14,971 bases of DNA from Bacteroidales bacterium (GTDB lineage Bacteria > Bacteroidota > Bacteroidia > Bacteroidales > UBA12481), in contig JAGHDB010000311.1 of the NCBI GenBank assembly GCA_021160155.1, positions 1 to 14,971 of the forward strand, written 5' to 3'. This document shows positions 1-7,819 of this stretch, in pieces (position 1 is the stretch's first letter; each line of letters opens with the position of its first letter). Below the pieces are notes generated by a model, which was given only the letters and a program-made list of their open reading frames with translations, had not been told where the DNA came from and did not search any database. A program made the translations under genes and the position numbers.

Positions 1-87
1 GATCACACGAAACATGATCTTTTGAACCGATTCGTCTCCAAAATTATGGGGTGATGGAGCTACGAAAATATTTTTATCTGTACTCAT
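1..87 (-). CDS. rnfD: RnfD, Rnf electron transport complex membrane subunit (N-terminal fragment)
   Basis: Only the first 29 codons lie in the window and the frame runs open through the left edge. The peptide begins MSTDKNIFVAPSPHNFGDES and continues VQKIMFRVI. This fits the N-terminus of RnfD/NqrB-type proteins, where a short strand and an SPH motif precede a conserved S-V-x-x-I-M segment leading into the first membrane helix. RnfD is an integral membrane subunit that carries a covalently bound flavin on a threonine; that site lies outside the window. The start ATG shares four bases (ATGA) with the rnfC stop, the usual arrangement for translationally coupled genes. The identification rests on position after rnfC plus the short match. 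Confidence 0.88.
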   Translation of the reverse strand, partial: MSTDKNIFVAPSPHNFGDESVQKIMFRVI

Positions 88-1424
88 TTGTTTCTGGATC
101 TGATCAAACGGTTAACATTTGCTTTGCCTAAACGGATAAAATCAAGAAGTGGCCTGTGAGCCGGACAGACAAAACTGCATGACCCACATTCTATACAATC
201 CTGTACCCCGTGATTTTCCATCTCCTCCCATCGCTTCAGCTCACCCAGCGTCATCAATAAATAGGGCTCTAAACCCATGGGACATACAGTAATACATTTT
301 GAGCAACGAATACAAGGCAAAACCGGTTTACGTTGAGATTCATCAGCGGGAAGAATTACCAGGCCTGAAGTTCCTTTGGTCACCGGTGTGTCAAGATTTG
401 CAATCGCTTTACCCATCATCGGTCCGCCGTTGATGATCTTTCCGGTATTTTCCGGCAGGCCACCTGCAGCATCCACCAATTGTGCAAGTGAGGTACCCAG
501 CCTTACCCTGAAATTTGAAGGTTGTGCCATTCCCTTACCGGTTATCGTAACGATTCTCTCAATCAACGGTTTATGTTTCATTACGGCTTCATACACAGCA
601 AAAGCTGTACCCGTATTTTGCACTACGGCACCCACATCAACAGGGAGTTTTCCCGAGGGGACTTCGCGACCGGTCAGTGCTTTGATCAATTGTTTCTCTC
701 CGCCCTGAGGATATTTCACTCTTAATGCGGCCACCTGTATTCCGGGATATTTTTTTGCAAGCTTACTTAAATGATCTATGGCTTCGGGTTTATTATTTTC
801 GATACCTACCAAAGCCCGGTCAACCTGCAGGGCTTTCATAAGCAGTTTGGTACCGACCAGTATCTCTTCACCTTTCTCAAGCATGAGCCGGTAATCGGCC
901 GTCAGGTAAGGCTCACACTCCACTCCATTGATAATCAGAACCTCAGCCTTTCTTCCCGGAGGAATTTTTAATTTTACATGCGTAGGAAATGTAGCTCCTC
1001 CTAAACCAACAATCCCCATTTCACTTACCCGCTGTATTATTTCTTCACCTGTCAGGTTGGTATTTGTCACCAGGTCTGTTGTCCGGTCGATCGCATCAAT
1101 CCATTCATCACCTTCTGTTTCAAGCACTACCGCCATTTTTTTATACCCGGCCTGGTCGGGCAACGGTTCAACTTTACACACCACTCCTGAAACCGGGGCA
1201 TGAACCGGAGCAGAAACAAAACCGCCGCTTTTGGCCACCAGATCTCCCACCCTGACCCGGTCGCCTTTTTGTACTACAGGTTCAGCAGGTGCACCAAGAT
1301 GCTGATTCATAAAGAGAGTCACTATTTCGGGTATTGAAAAATCCCGGATGGCTGCTGAAGCAGCTATTTTATTTTCAGGGGGATGTACTCCCCCTTTGGG
1401 AAATGTTTTAATTCTCATGCCCAT
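84..1424 (-). CDS. rnfC: RnfC, NADH/ferredoxin-side subunit of the Rnf complex
   Basis: A peripheral subunit of the membrane Rnf complex, which couples ferredoxin:NAD+ electron transfer to Na+ or H+ movement. RnfC is thought to hold the NAD(H)/FMN site. Visible marks are the N-terminal KTFPKGGVHPP region (residues 6-16), a glycine-rich stretch GLGGATFPTHVK (140-151) followed by INGVECEPYL (165-174) typical of the FMN/NADH fold, and two 4Fe-4S motifs with Cys371/374/377/381 and Cys410/413/416/420. At 446 residues it lacks the long repetitive C-terminal tail of many proteobacterial RsxC proteins. The predicted start overlaps rnfB by 17 bp; a second ATG two codons downstream (MRIKTF) would shorten the overlap to 11 bp and cannot be excluded. 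No clear Shine-Dalgarno is present, as is common in Bacteroidota. Confidence 0.95.
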   Translation of the reverse strand: MGMRIKTFPKGGVHPPENKIAASAAIRDFSIPEIVTLFMNQHLGAPAEPVVQKGDRVRVGDLVAKSGGFVSAPVHAPVSGVVCKVEPLPDQAGYKKMAVVLETEGDEWIDAIDRTTDLVTNTNLTGEEIIQRVSEMGIVGLGGATFPTHVKLKIPPGRKAEVLIINGVECEPYLTADYRLMLEKGEEILVGTKLLMKALQVDRALVGIENNKPEAIDHLSKLAKKYPGIQVAALRVKYPQGGEKQLIKALTGREVPSGKLPVDVGAVVQNTGTAFAVYEAVMKHKPLIERIVTITGKGMAQPSNFRVRLGTSLAQLVDAAGGLPENTGKIINGGPMMGKAIANLDTPVTKGTSGLVILPADESQRKPVLPCIRCSKCITVCPMGLEPYLLMTLGELKRWEEMENHGVQDCIECGSCSFVCPAHRPLLDFIRLGKANVNRLIRSRNK

Positions 1425-2250
1425 TAGTTTTTCGCGGAGGAAAATTAATTTCGAGAATAGATCCGGTTGGACAGACCTCCACGCATTTTCTGCATAATTT
1501 ACATTTCACCGGATCAATATAAGCCAGATAGTTCTCTACGGTTATGGCATCAAACGCGCATACTTTCAGGCAGGCTTTACAACCGATACAGGCGACATCA
1601 CAAGCTTTCTTAGCTATTCCGCCCTTATCTTCATTAATGCAGGAGACAAATATTTTCCGGTCTTTTTTATTTCTTTTTCTGAGCTCAATGATATCTTTCG
1701 GGCAAGCAACCACACAGGCGCCGCAAGCAGTACACAGATCATCAATGACCTCTGGCAAGAGAGTTTCCGAATTCATGTGCAGGGCATCAAAATCACAAGC
1801 CTCTTCACAATCGCCCAATCCCAGACATCCGAAAGAGCAACCTGTATCCCCCGAATACAGGGAGGCTGCGATAGCACAGGATGAAGCTCCGTCATACTGA
1901 TTGGTCCTGGGCCGGTGATCCGGTGATCCCGAGCAGCGGATCACCGCAACTTCAGGATCTTTTTCAACCACCTTTTTACCTAAAGTTTCAGCTACACGAG
2001 CCATGCATTCATTTCCTCCAACCGGACAGAAAAGTTCATCCAGTTCATCAGCCTTGACACAAGCTTCTGCAAAACCACGGCATCCCGGGAAACCACACCC
2101 TCCGCAATTAGCTCCCGGCAACACCTCTTCAACCTGATCAATCCGAGGATCCTCATCCACTTTAAAACGCTGGGCCACTATATATAATATTACAGCAGAC
2201 AGGCCACCAATCACACTTAAACTAACGATCGTAAGCAGCACAGTATTCAT
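1408..2250 (-). CDS. rnfB: RnfB, multi-cluster ferredoxin-like subunit of the Rnf complex
   Basis: RnfB passes electrons from ferredoxin into the Rnf complex. One N-terminal membrane helix (about residues 4-25) anchors it. An Fe-S domain follows with the hallmark CGGCGFPGC and the cysteine set 49/52/57/75. The rest is rich in cysteines arranged as ferredoxin-type clusters: 138/142/148/152, 173/176/179/183, 217/221/224/227/231 and 250/253/256/260. Together these could ligate about five 4Fe-4S clusters, more than the three usual in gamma-proteobacterial RsxB, and in line with the longer RnfB of anaerobes. The 280-residue length suits that form. It starts 12 bp after rseC and overlaps rnfC, so it is clearly within the operon. 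Which cysteines pair into which cluster is inferred. Confidence 0.95.
   Translation of the reverse strand: MNTVLLTIVSLSVIGGLSAVILYIVAQRFKVDEDPRIDQVEEVLPGANCGGCGFPGCRGFAEACVKADELDELFCPVGGNECMARVAETLGKKVVEKDPEVAVIRCSGSPDHRPRTNQYDGASSCAIAASLYSGDTGCSFGCLGLGDCEEACDFDALHMNSETLLPEVIDDLCTACGACVVACPKDIIELRKRNKKDRKIFVSCINEDKGGIAKKACDVACIGCKACLKVCAFDAITVENYLAYIDPVKCKLCRKCVEVCPTGSILEINFPPRKTNGHEN
1913..1946. repeat. Tandem 9-bp repeat with a matching inverted arm inside rnfB
   Basis: CGGTGATCC occurs twice, at 1913-1921 and 1921-1929, sharing one base. Its exact reverse complement GGATCACCG lies at 1938-1946. Either left copy can pair with the single right arm; the nearer pairing gives a perfect 9-bp stem with an 8-nt loop. 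The element falls in the rnfB coding region where the protein reads VIRCSGSPDHRP, in the linker between the first Fe-S domain and the ferredoxin repeats. It may be a chance product of codon choice. No function is claimed. Confidence 0.5.
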
Positions 2251-2262
2251 GAAATACGGAGA

Positions 2263-2685
2263 TTAGACAGGTTTACGAAGAGTAAAATGAAATGACCGGT
2301 TAATCCGGTCGCGCAAAAAATATAAAAACAAATAATAAGGCACCAGTGCACTTAAACCGGAAAGCGCAGCAACTGCTTCATTCCGTGTGATCAGGTAAAC
2401 GCCAAACAAAACAGCGAGAAGAAGAACAAGGGGCCAAACATATCCATAAAGCACCGCTTTGATACCCAAGTTCCTTTCGAGCAGCACCTGAACCTCATCA
2501 CCTACCCGGTAATCTCCGGTAGTTTGCAACACATCCACATATTTATTCTCCACCTCGGAAAGAGAACAGGCTCCCCTGGCATGGCAGGTCGAACAGGCTG
2601 AATGAGCTGTAAAATGAACCCGTACGCTGGTTCCCTTTACTGATTCAATCACTCCTTTGTGCGCAACCGATGAAGCATCTTCCAT
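2263..2685 (-). CDS. rseC: RseC/MucC-family membrane protein, first gene of the rnf operon
   Basis: A 140-residue inner-membrane protein. Residues 1-70 form a small beta-rich domain with the cysteine motif C-x2-C-x5-C (Cys31, Cys34, Cys40) that marks the RseC/MucC family. Two membrane helices follow (about 77-99 and 104-124), then a basic tail. In E. coli RseC is linked to sigma-E control and to the Rsx (Rnf) system that keeps SoxR reduced. In Bacteroidota the gene usually heads the rnf operon, as here, 12 bp before rnfB. That placement favours a role in assembling or maintaining Rnf over sigma-E regulation. The start was chosen as the ATG just inside the short leader downstream of a TAnnTTTG element. 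Confidence 0.9.
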   Translation of the reverse strand: MEDASSVAHKGVIESVKGTSVRVHFTAHSACSTCHARGACSLSEVENKYVDVLQTTGDYRVGDEVQVLLERNLGIKAVLYGYVWPLVLLLAVLFGVYLITRNEAVAALSGLSALVPYYLFLYFLRDRINRSFHFTLRKPV

Positions 2686-2708
2686 AAAATAAATATTTAT
2701 TATTACGA

Positions 2709-2716
2709 CAAAAGTA
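2709..2716 (-). promoter_or_regulatory. Candidate -7 element of the rseC-rnf operon promoter
   Basis: On the minus strand this reads TACTTTTG, an exact match to the Bacteroidota -7 consensus TAnnTTTG. It sits 23 bp upstream of the rseC start, so the leader would be short. No TTTG-type -33 element occurs at the usual 19-21 bp spacing; a run of T lies there instead. The divergent intergenic region (2686-2827) is AT-rich and must also hold the promoter of the M16 gene pair. The best candidate there is TACTTTTA at 2795-2802 on the plus strand, one base off consensus, and I do not list it separately. Confidence 0.4.
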
Positions 2717-2827
2717 TCAGGTTTAACCGAAAAAAAATTGCGATTTGTCAGTTTTAAAGTATAATCCCCTAATTTATTTTGATTATAAATAAGCTACTTT
2801 TACCCCCTTGCCAGTACAAATAAACAG

Positions 2828-4072
2828 ATGATTGAATTTGCCAGACATACTCTTGACAACGGGTTGACAATACTGACCCACAACGATCCCGGCACCTCTC
2901 TTATCGCAATGAATCTTCTTTACCGGGTAGGAGCGCGTGATGAAAATTCAGAAATGACCGGAATGGCTCATTTACTCGAGCATCTGATGTTCAGCGGCAC
3001 ACCCGGTATTCCGGATTTTGACATCCCGCTTCAGCGGGCAGGCGGAGAAAATAATGCTTTTACAAACAATGACCTGACCAACTACTATCTGACCTTACCG
3101 GCGCAGAATATTGAAACCGGGTGTTGGCTTGAAAGTGACCGGATGCATAATTTAATGATATCCGAAGAAAAACTGGCTATTCAGAAAAAGGTGGTTGGAG
3201 AAGAGTTTAAAGAGCGCTACCTCAACCAGCCTTATGGGGACGCCTGGTTGATACTGCGCTCCATGACTTACCGGATTCATCCCTATCGCTGGCCCACCAT
3301 TGGAACCTCATTGTCTCATATTCAATCCATGAACCTTCACGAAGTCAATCAATTTTATCACCAACATTACGGTCCGAATAACGCGCTGCTTTCATTTGCC
3401 GGCAAAATTACTCCTGATGAAGGATACCGTCTGGCAGACAAATGGTTTTCAGCCATCGGGCCTGTACACTTTGCCCAACCTGAATACCCTGAAGAACCCC
3501 CTCAGACCGAGTATCGCTATCTTGAGCATAAAGCGCCGGTACCGCAAATTGCCATTTACATGGCCTGGCACATGGGTTCGAGAAAATCATCCTCCTTTTA
3601 TCAGGCAGATGCCATAAGTGACTTGTTGGGAACCGGTAAAAGTGCAAGATTATACCGGCATCTGGTCCGGGAGAAAAAACTATTAACCGAAGTAGATGCA
3701 TTTTTAACGGGGGATACCGACCCCGGATTGTTTGTTATTCACGGTATGCTCCGTGAGGGTGTGAAACCCGAGAAAGTCATCAGCAGCATTCAGGAAGAGC
3801 TGCATATGCTGCAGTCTGACCCGGTTAAAAAGCAAGAGTTGGATAAGGTTAAAAACAGATTCGAATCCACCCATGTTTTCGGTCAGGTGAATATTTTGGA
3901 TCGTGCCATGAACCTCGGTTATTACGAATGGCTGGGTCAACCGGATCTGATTAATTCTGAACCTGAACTTTATAGAGCTGTTACACCGTCATCTATCAGA
4001 GATACAGCCCGCCGCCTATTTCCTACACAGAACTGTTCCTGCCTGGTATATATTCCTACACAAACAAAATGA
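2828..4072 (+). CDS. M16 family zinc metallopeptidase, catalytic (HxxEH) subunit
   Basis: A 414-residue protein of the pitrilysin/insulinase M16B family, which cleaves peptides inside a closed two-half chamber. The inverted zinc motif HLLEH is intact (His48, Glu51, His52) and a downstream acidic pair in VVGEEFKER (Glu125/126) can supply the third zinc ligand. The C-terminal half keeps the arginine of the family's substrate-binding R/Y pair (Arg281, in LYRHLVREKK), but the tyrosine expected seven residues later is Glu288. The neighbour supplies a complete R/Y motif, so this looks like the zinc-bearing half of a heterodimer. The protein starts directly with the first beta strand and shows no signal peptide, which suggests a cytoplasmic site. 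Substrate unknown. Confidence 0.92.
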   Translation: MIEFARHTLDNGLTILTHNDPGTSLIAMNLLYRVGARDENSEMTGMAHLLEHLMFSGTPGIPDFDIPLQRAGGENNAFTNNDLTNYYLTLPAQNIETGCWLESDRMHNLMISEEKLAIQKKVVGEEFKERYLNQPYGDAWLILRSMTYRIHPYRWPTIGTSLSHIQSMNLHEVNQFYHQHYGPNNALLSFAGKITPDEGYRLADKWFSAIGPVHFAQPEYPEEPPQTEYRYLEHKAPVPQIAIYMAWHMGSRKSSSFYQADAISDLLGTGKSARLYRHLVREKKLLTEVDAFLTGDTDPGLFVIHGMLREGVKPEKVISSIQEELHMLQSDPVKKQELDKVKNRFESTHVFGQVNILDRAMNLGYYEWLGQPDLINSEPELYRAVTPSSIRDTARRLFPTQNCSCLVYIPTQTK

Positions 4073-5364
4073 CGATACAAAAAAGCCAATCTCCCAAAGC
4101 AACTCCCGTAACCAGTCTGGATCTTCCAAAAATCCTACAGACCCGGATAAACGGTCAAATCCCGGTCATCTTACTTTCATCAGGCAATCTGCCAATCACC
4201 CGTATGGACTTTATTTACCATGCCGGAAGCAGGTACCAGACAAAGGCTTTCAGAGCTTTCTTCACCAACCTGATGTTACCCGAAGGGACCCGCAGCCATT
4301 CTGCTCACGAAATTGCTGAAATGCTGGATCACTACGGAAGTTTCATGTTACCATATCATAATCGTGACCAGGCCGGTTTGACACTTTACAGCTTGAATAA
4401 ACATCTGGAATCATCTCTCAGAATAATAATAGAAGTTCTTGAACAGCCCCGGTTCAGAGAAGAAGAATTGGATGTGTTAAAGCAAAATCATTTGCATCAG
4501 TTGGCCGTTGAAGAAACCCAAGTAGAATTTATTGCCAGGAAACAATTGACACGTGCTCTCTTCGGAGCCGGTCATCCGTATGGAATGATGGGTGAATCAA
4601 CAGATATCCAAAGTCTTAACAGTGACGAATTAAAACAGTTTCATAGTTCTTATTACAAAGGATCCAATCTCAGCCTGCTAATCACCTCTGACCGTCCTCA
4701 GACTGCTTTCGAGATACTGGATCATCATTTTCGATCTTCTACGGTATTTAATACTACGCCTCCAAAACCCCTGCTTCAACCTGTACCACCAAATGACCCG
4801 GCTGCTCCCGGGCTACAGGTTATTAAGAAAACCGGCCCTGTTCAGGCGGCCATTTATCTTGGGAAACCCCTGTTTTCAAGAACCCACAAGGATTTTCAGG
4901 GCATGAGCATTCTGGTTACCCTGCTGGGAGGATATTTTGGTTCAAGACTGATGCAAAATATTCGTGAAGAAAAAGGATATACCTATGGCATATCGGCAAT
5001 GATGCACTCCTATCTGGAGCGTGGTTTTCTGATGATCAGTGCCACAGTAGATGTGGCATACTGGAAACAGACCTTGGCTGAATGCCGAAAAGAGCTGGAA
5101 AAACTGTGCCACGAAAAAACCGGCAAATTTGAGTTAGAGACCGTACGAAATTATTTAAGCGGAGAACTTCAGCGCAATCTTGACGGTATGTTTAACCAGG
5201 CAAACCTGGTTAAAACTCTTTGGGCACACCAACTGGACGAACAATGGATCAATGATTATCTTGACCTTATCCATCATATTTCCGCCAACACCATTCAAGA
5301 GCTGGCCTGTCAATATCTGGATCCCGGTACGATGATTGAAGTTGCCGTAACTCCGGACGTCTGA
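4069..5364 (+). CDS. M16 family peptidase-like protein, non-catalytic (R/Y) subunit
   Basis: A 431-residue M16-family protein that overlaps the preceding gene by ATGA, implying coupled translation and near-equal production. At the place of the zinc motif it reads FFTNLMLPEGT (about residues 64-74), so it has no HxxEH and cannot bind the catalytic zinc. It keeps the R/Y substrate-binding motif in GSRLMQNIREEKGYTYG (291-307), with Arg299 and Tyr306. This is the reverse of its partner. Known M16B heterodimers (mitochondrial processing peptidase, the Sphingomonas peptidase) divide zinc site and R/Y site in the same way. No signal peptide is seen. The first 25 or so residues are a loosely conserved extension. 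Confidence 0.9.
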   Translation: MTIQKSQSPKATPVTSLDLPKILQTRINGQIPVILLSSGNLPITRMDFIYHAGSRYQTKAFRAFFTNLMLPEGTRSHSAHEIAEMLDHYGSFMLPYHNRDQAGLTLYSLNKHLESSLRIIIEVLEQPRFREEELDVLKQNHLHQLAVEETQVEFIARKQLTRALFGAGHPYGMMGESTDIQSLNSDELKQFHSSYYKGSNLSLLITSDRPQTAFEILDHHFRSSTVFNTTPPKPLLQPVPPNDPAAPGLQVIKKTGPVQAAIYLGKPLFSRTHKDFQGMSILVTLLGGYFGSRLMQNIREEKGYTYGISAMMHSYLERGFLMISATVDVAYWKQTLAECRKELEKLCHEKTGKFELETVRNYLSGELQRNLDGMFNQANLVKTLWAHQLDEQWINDYLDLIHHISANTIQELACQYLDPGTMIEVAVTPDV

Positions 5365-5417
5365 CCCCTGTAAAACTGTTTATTTTTTATTATATTTCAA
5401 AGTTTGCAATAACCGTT

Positions 5418-7628
5418 ATGTTTGAACTGTCACCGGACGAAAAAAGTAAAATCAAGGAGGCCTATTCAGAGCTGATTGACGGACTGGCACCTAAAACCAA
5501 AGCTGCGGATAAAGAACTCATTCGCAAAGCCTATCTGTTCGCTCAAAAAGCCCACGGCACCGAGCGCCGTAAGTCCGGTGAACCTTACATTGTACACCCG
5601 ATCAACGTAGCCAGAATTGTCAGTGAAGAGATCGGACTGGGAACCAAAAGTATCGTAGCTGCCCTCCTGCACGATGTAGTTGAAGATACGGAATATTCAC
5701 TGGAGGATATTGAAAAAGAATTCGGCACCCAGGTAAGACAGATCATTGACGGTTTGACCAAGATAATCGGCACATTTGACCGGAATTCCACTCTGCAGGC
5801 CTCCACATTCAGAAAATTATTGTTGACCATTGCAGATGATGTCAGAGTAATTATGATTAAGCTGGCTGACCGATTGCACAATATGCGCACGCTTTATGCA
5901 TTGCCCCAAGTCAAACAAATCAAAATCGCCAGCGAAACACTCTATCTCTATGCCCCATTGGCACACCGACTTGGTTTATATGCCATTAAAACCGAATTAG
6001 AAAACCTTAGCCTTAAATATAAACAACCAGATATCTATGAGGATCTTTTTAACAGAATTACCCATTCTGAAAAAATATCCGCCTATTTTATTCAAAAATT
6101 TGTTGAACCAATTCGCGAAAAGCTCACTAAAGAGAAGTTTCAGTATGAGATCCAGAGCCGCCCAAAATCAATCTATTCGGTATGGCGTAAAATGCAGGTA
6201 AAAAAAATACCATTCGAACAAGTTTATGATATATTGGCAGTCAGGATCATTTTTAAACCAAAAGCCCGCATCCCCGAAAAAACACAATGCTGGTTTATCT
6301 ACTCCCTGATTACCGACCTGTATCAGGTTAAACCCGACCGGATCCGGGACTGGGTCAGCCAGCCAAAAGCTAACGGATACGAAGCCCTTCATGCTACTGT
6401 CATGGGTCCCCATGGACGATGGATTGAAGTACAGATCCGGTCGCAACGGATGGATGAAATTGCCGAACGGGGCTTTGCCGCACACTGGAAATATAAAACC
6501 GGAGAAAACCAGGAGGGCGAACTGGATAAATGGGTCAAGAAAGTTTCTGAAATGGTAAAAAGCCAGGACAGCAATGATCTTGAATTTCTAGAGGATTTCA
6601 AATTAAACCTGTTTGATGCAGAAATTGTCACCTTTACCCCAAAGGGCAAGGAAATCACGATTCCGCAGGGAGCCACGGCTCTTGATTTTGCTTTTGATAT
6701 TCATACCCAGATCGGTTTAAAAGCCATTGGCGCAAAAGTTAATCTTAAACTGGTACCACTTTCCACCATCCTGAGTCCGGGTGACCAAGTTGAAATTCTC
6801 ACTTCAGATATTCAGACACCCCACCTCGAATGGCTTGATTTTGTAAAAACAGCTAAAGCAAAATCAGCCATCAAATCAGCATTTAAAGATCAACGTAAAG
6901 CAGAGATCGAGAAAGGTCAGGCCAGATTGGATGAAATCTTAAAAAAACTTAACTATCGCCTGAACACCAATGTTCTGCGGAAACTGTTTTCTGAATTTGA
7001 GATTACCAGTAAAGAGGACCTTTACCACTTGATCGGCCAAAGGGAAATTCAGTTAGAAACCATCAAAAAAATCCTGAAAAAAAGATCACGAAGCAAACGG
7101 GTGAAATTTTGGGACCTTCAACTCTTTAACTTTAAAGGAGATCTCAAAAACCAACCTGATCCAAGATTTGAATTAACGGTCAAACCAGGTGAAACAGCTC
7201 CCGCAATTAAATTAGCAAAATGCTGTGAACCTATCCCGGGTGATAAAATTATTGGTTACCGCAATCCAAATACAGATGAAATCACGATCCACAAAGAGGA
7301 TTGCCCAAAAATCAATAAACTGATATCCAGTCAGGCCAATAATATTGTTCAGGCTACCTGGCGATCACATAAGGTAATGGCTTACCTGGCGCATCTGAGC
7401 ATGAACGGAACAGACCGGATTCGACTGGTAAACGAAATCACACAGGTGATCTCTAAAGATCTGAATGTCAATATCCGTTCTATGGTTATTGAAACACGCG
7501 ACGGAATCTTTGAAGGAAATTTTGACCTGTATGTACACAATACGCACGACATTGAAGATCTGATTGAAAAACTGGGGAAAATAAAAGGTATTGAATCAGT
7601 TACGCGGCTTGAAAACAGTGAAGAGTAA
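5418..7628 (+). CDS. spoT: Bifunctional (p)ppGpp synthetase/hydrolase, RelA/SpoT family
   Basis: Makes and degrades the stringent-response alarmone (p)ppGpp. All domains of a long Rel protein (736 residues) are present in order. The HD hydrolase has His60, the His85-Asp86 pair in LLHDVVEDT, and Asp151 in LADRLHNM. The synthetase follows (about 245-360) with SIYSVWRKM, YDILAVRI, GYEALHATVMG and EVQIRSQRMDEIAERG. A TGS domain covers about 402-463. A linker leads to the zinc-finger/CC region (Cys602, Cys603, Cys629), and an ACT domain ends the protein (about 655-730). The hydrolase metal ligands and the synthetase motifs both look intact, so both activities are expected. The gene begins 53 bp after the M16 pair in an AT-rich gap; it may be co-transcribed or use a weak TATATTTC element at 5391-5398. 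The stop codon directly abuts the fur remnant. Confidence 0.95.
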   Translation: MFELSPDEKSKIKEAYSELIDGLAPKTKAADKELIRKAYLFAQKAHGTERRKSGEPYIVHPINVARIVSEEIGLGTKSIVAALLHDVVEDTEYSLEDIEKEFGTQVRQIIDGLTKIIGTFDRNSTLQASTFRKLLLTIADDVRVIMIKLADRLHNMRTLYALPQVKQIKIASETLYLYAPLAHRLGLYAIKTELENLSLKYKQPDIYEDLFNRITHSEKISAYFIQKFVEPIREKLTKEKFQYEIQSRPKSIYSVWRKMQVKKIPFEQVYDILAVRIIFKPKARIPEKTQCWFIYSLITDLYQVKPDRIRDWVSQPKANGYEALHATVMGPHGRWIEVQIRSQRMDEIAERGFAAHWKYKTGENQEGELDKWVKKVSEMVKSQDSNDLEFLEDFKLNLFDAEIVTFTPKGKEITIPQGATALDFAFDIHTQIGLKAIGAKVNLKLVPLSTILSPGDQVEILTSDIQTPHLEWLDFVKTAKAKSAIKSAFKDQRKAEIEKGQARLDEILKKLNYRLNTNVLRKLFSEFEITSKEDLYHLIGQREIQLETIKKILKKRSRSKRVKFWDLQLFNFKGDLKNQPDPRFELTVKPGETAPAIKLAKCCEPIPGDKIIGYRNPNTDEITIHKEDCPKINKLISSQANNIVQATWRSHKVMAYLAHLSMNGTDRIRLVNEITQVISKDLNVNIRSMVIETRDGIFEGNFDLYVHNTHDIEDLIEKLGKIKGIESVTRLENSEE

Positions 7629-7796
7629 GTAATACAGCAACAGTATCACCTGATCTGTTCATACTGCGGTCATATTATAGAATCTTACGATCCCAAGCTG
7701 AATATTATCCAGGAAACAACCATCTGAATTCTTCATTATAGAATTAATCGCATCTGACTCTGTTTTTGCGGTTTGTGTGAGAATTATCGTTTATAA
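7629..7796 (+). pseudogene. Decayed Fur-family metalloregulator, C-terminal remnant
   Basis: Read in the spoT frame beyond its stop, this stretch encodes HLICSYCGHIIESYD (7647-7691) and, further on, LCFCGLCENYR (7758-7790). These match the two zinc-cysteine segments of Fur proteins, as in E. coli HLICLDCGKVIEFSD and LYLYGHC. The spacing from the first Cys of the first motif to the Cys of the second is 41 codons, the same as in E. coli Fur, so the two parts are collinear without frameshifts. In-frame stops lie at 7725-7727 (TGA) and 7755-7757 (TGA). The whole N-terminal winged-helix domain is missing, and the match stops about six codons after the spoT stop, where a deletion junction probably lies. 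From memory, spoT-fur-purA is a common order in Bacteroidota, so this appears to be the ancestral gene in decay. Confidence 0.75.
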
Positions 7797-7803
7797 ACAT
7801 CCA

Positions 7804-7819
7804 TGTGACTTGTATCACA
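7804..7819. promoter_or_regulatory. CRP/FNR-type palindromic operator candidate
   Basis: The bases TGTGA (7804-7808), a 6-bp spacer and TCACA (7815-7819) form the exact CRP consensus TGTGA-N6-TCACA. By simple base odds this 10-base pattern is expected about 0.014 times per 15 kb. It overlaps the candidate -33 element of the next promoter, so a bound regulator could repress it, or activate if the true start lies a few bases further downstream. Which CRP/FNR-family protein of this organism might bind cannot be told from the window. Confidence 0.45.

Noticed and set aside
4069..5364. Second M16 gene as a mutated, inactive pseudogene
   Set aside because: The frame is full length, lacks stops, keeps the R/Y motif and overlaps its partner tightly. 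Loss of HxxEH is normal for the partner subunit in this family.
7626..7724. Readthrough of the spoT stop giving a Rel protein with an added zinc motif
   Set aside because: The fur-like peptide is in frame after the TAA, but Rel proteins normally end with the ACT domain as here, and the added segment is a partial Fur domain ending at another stop. A gene remnant explains it better.
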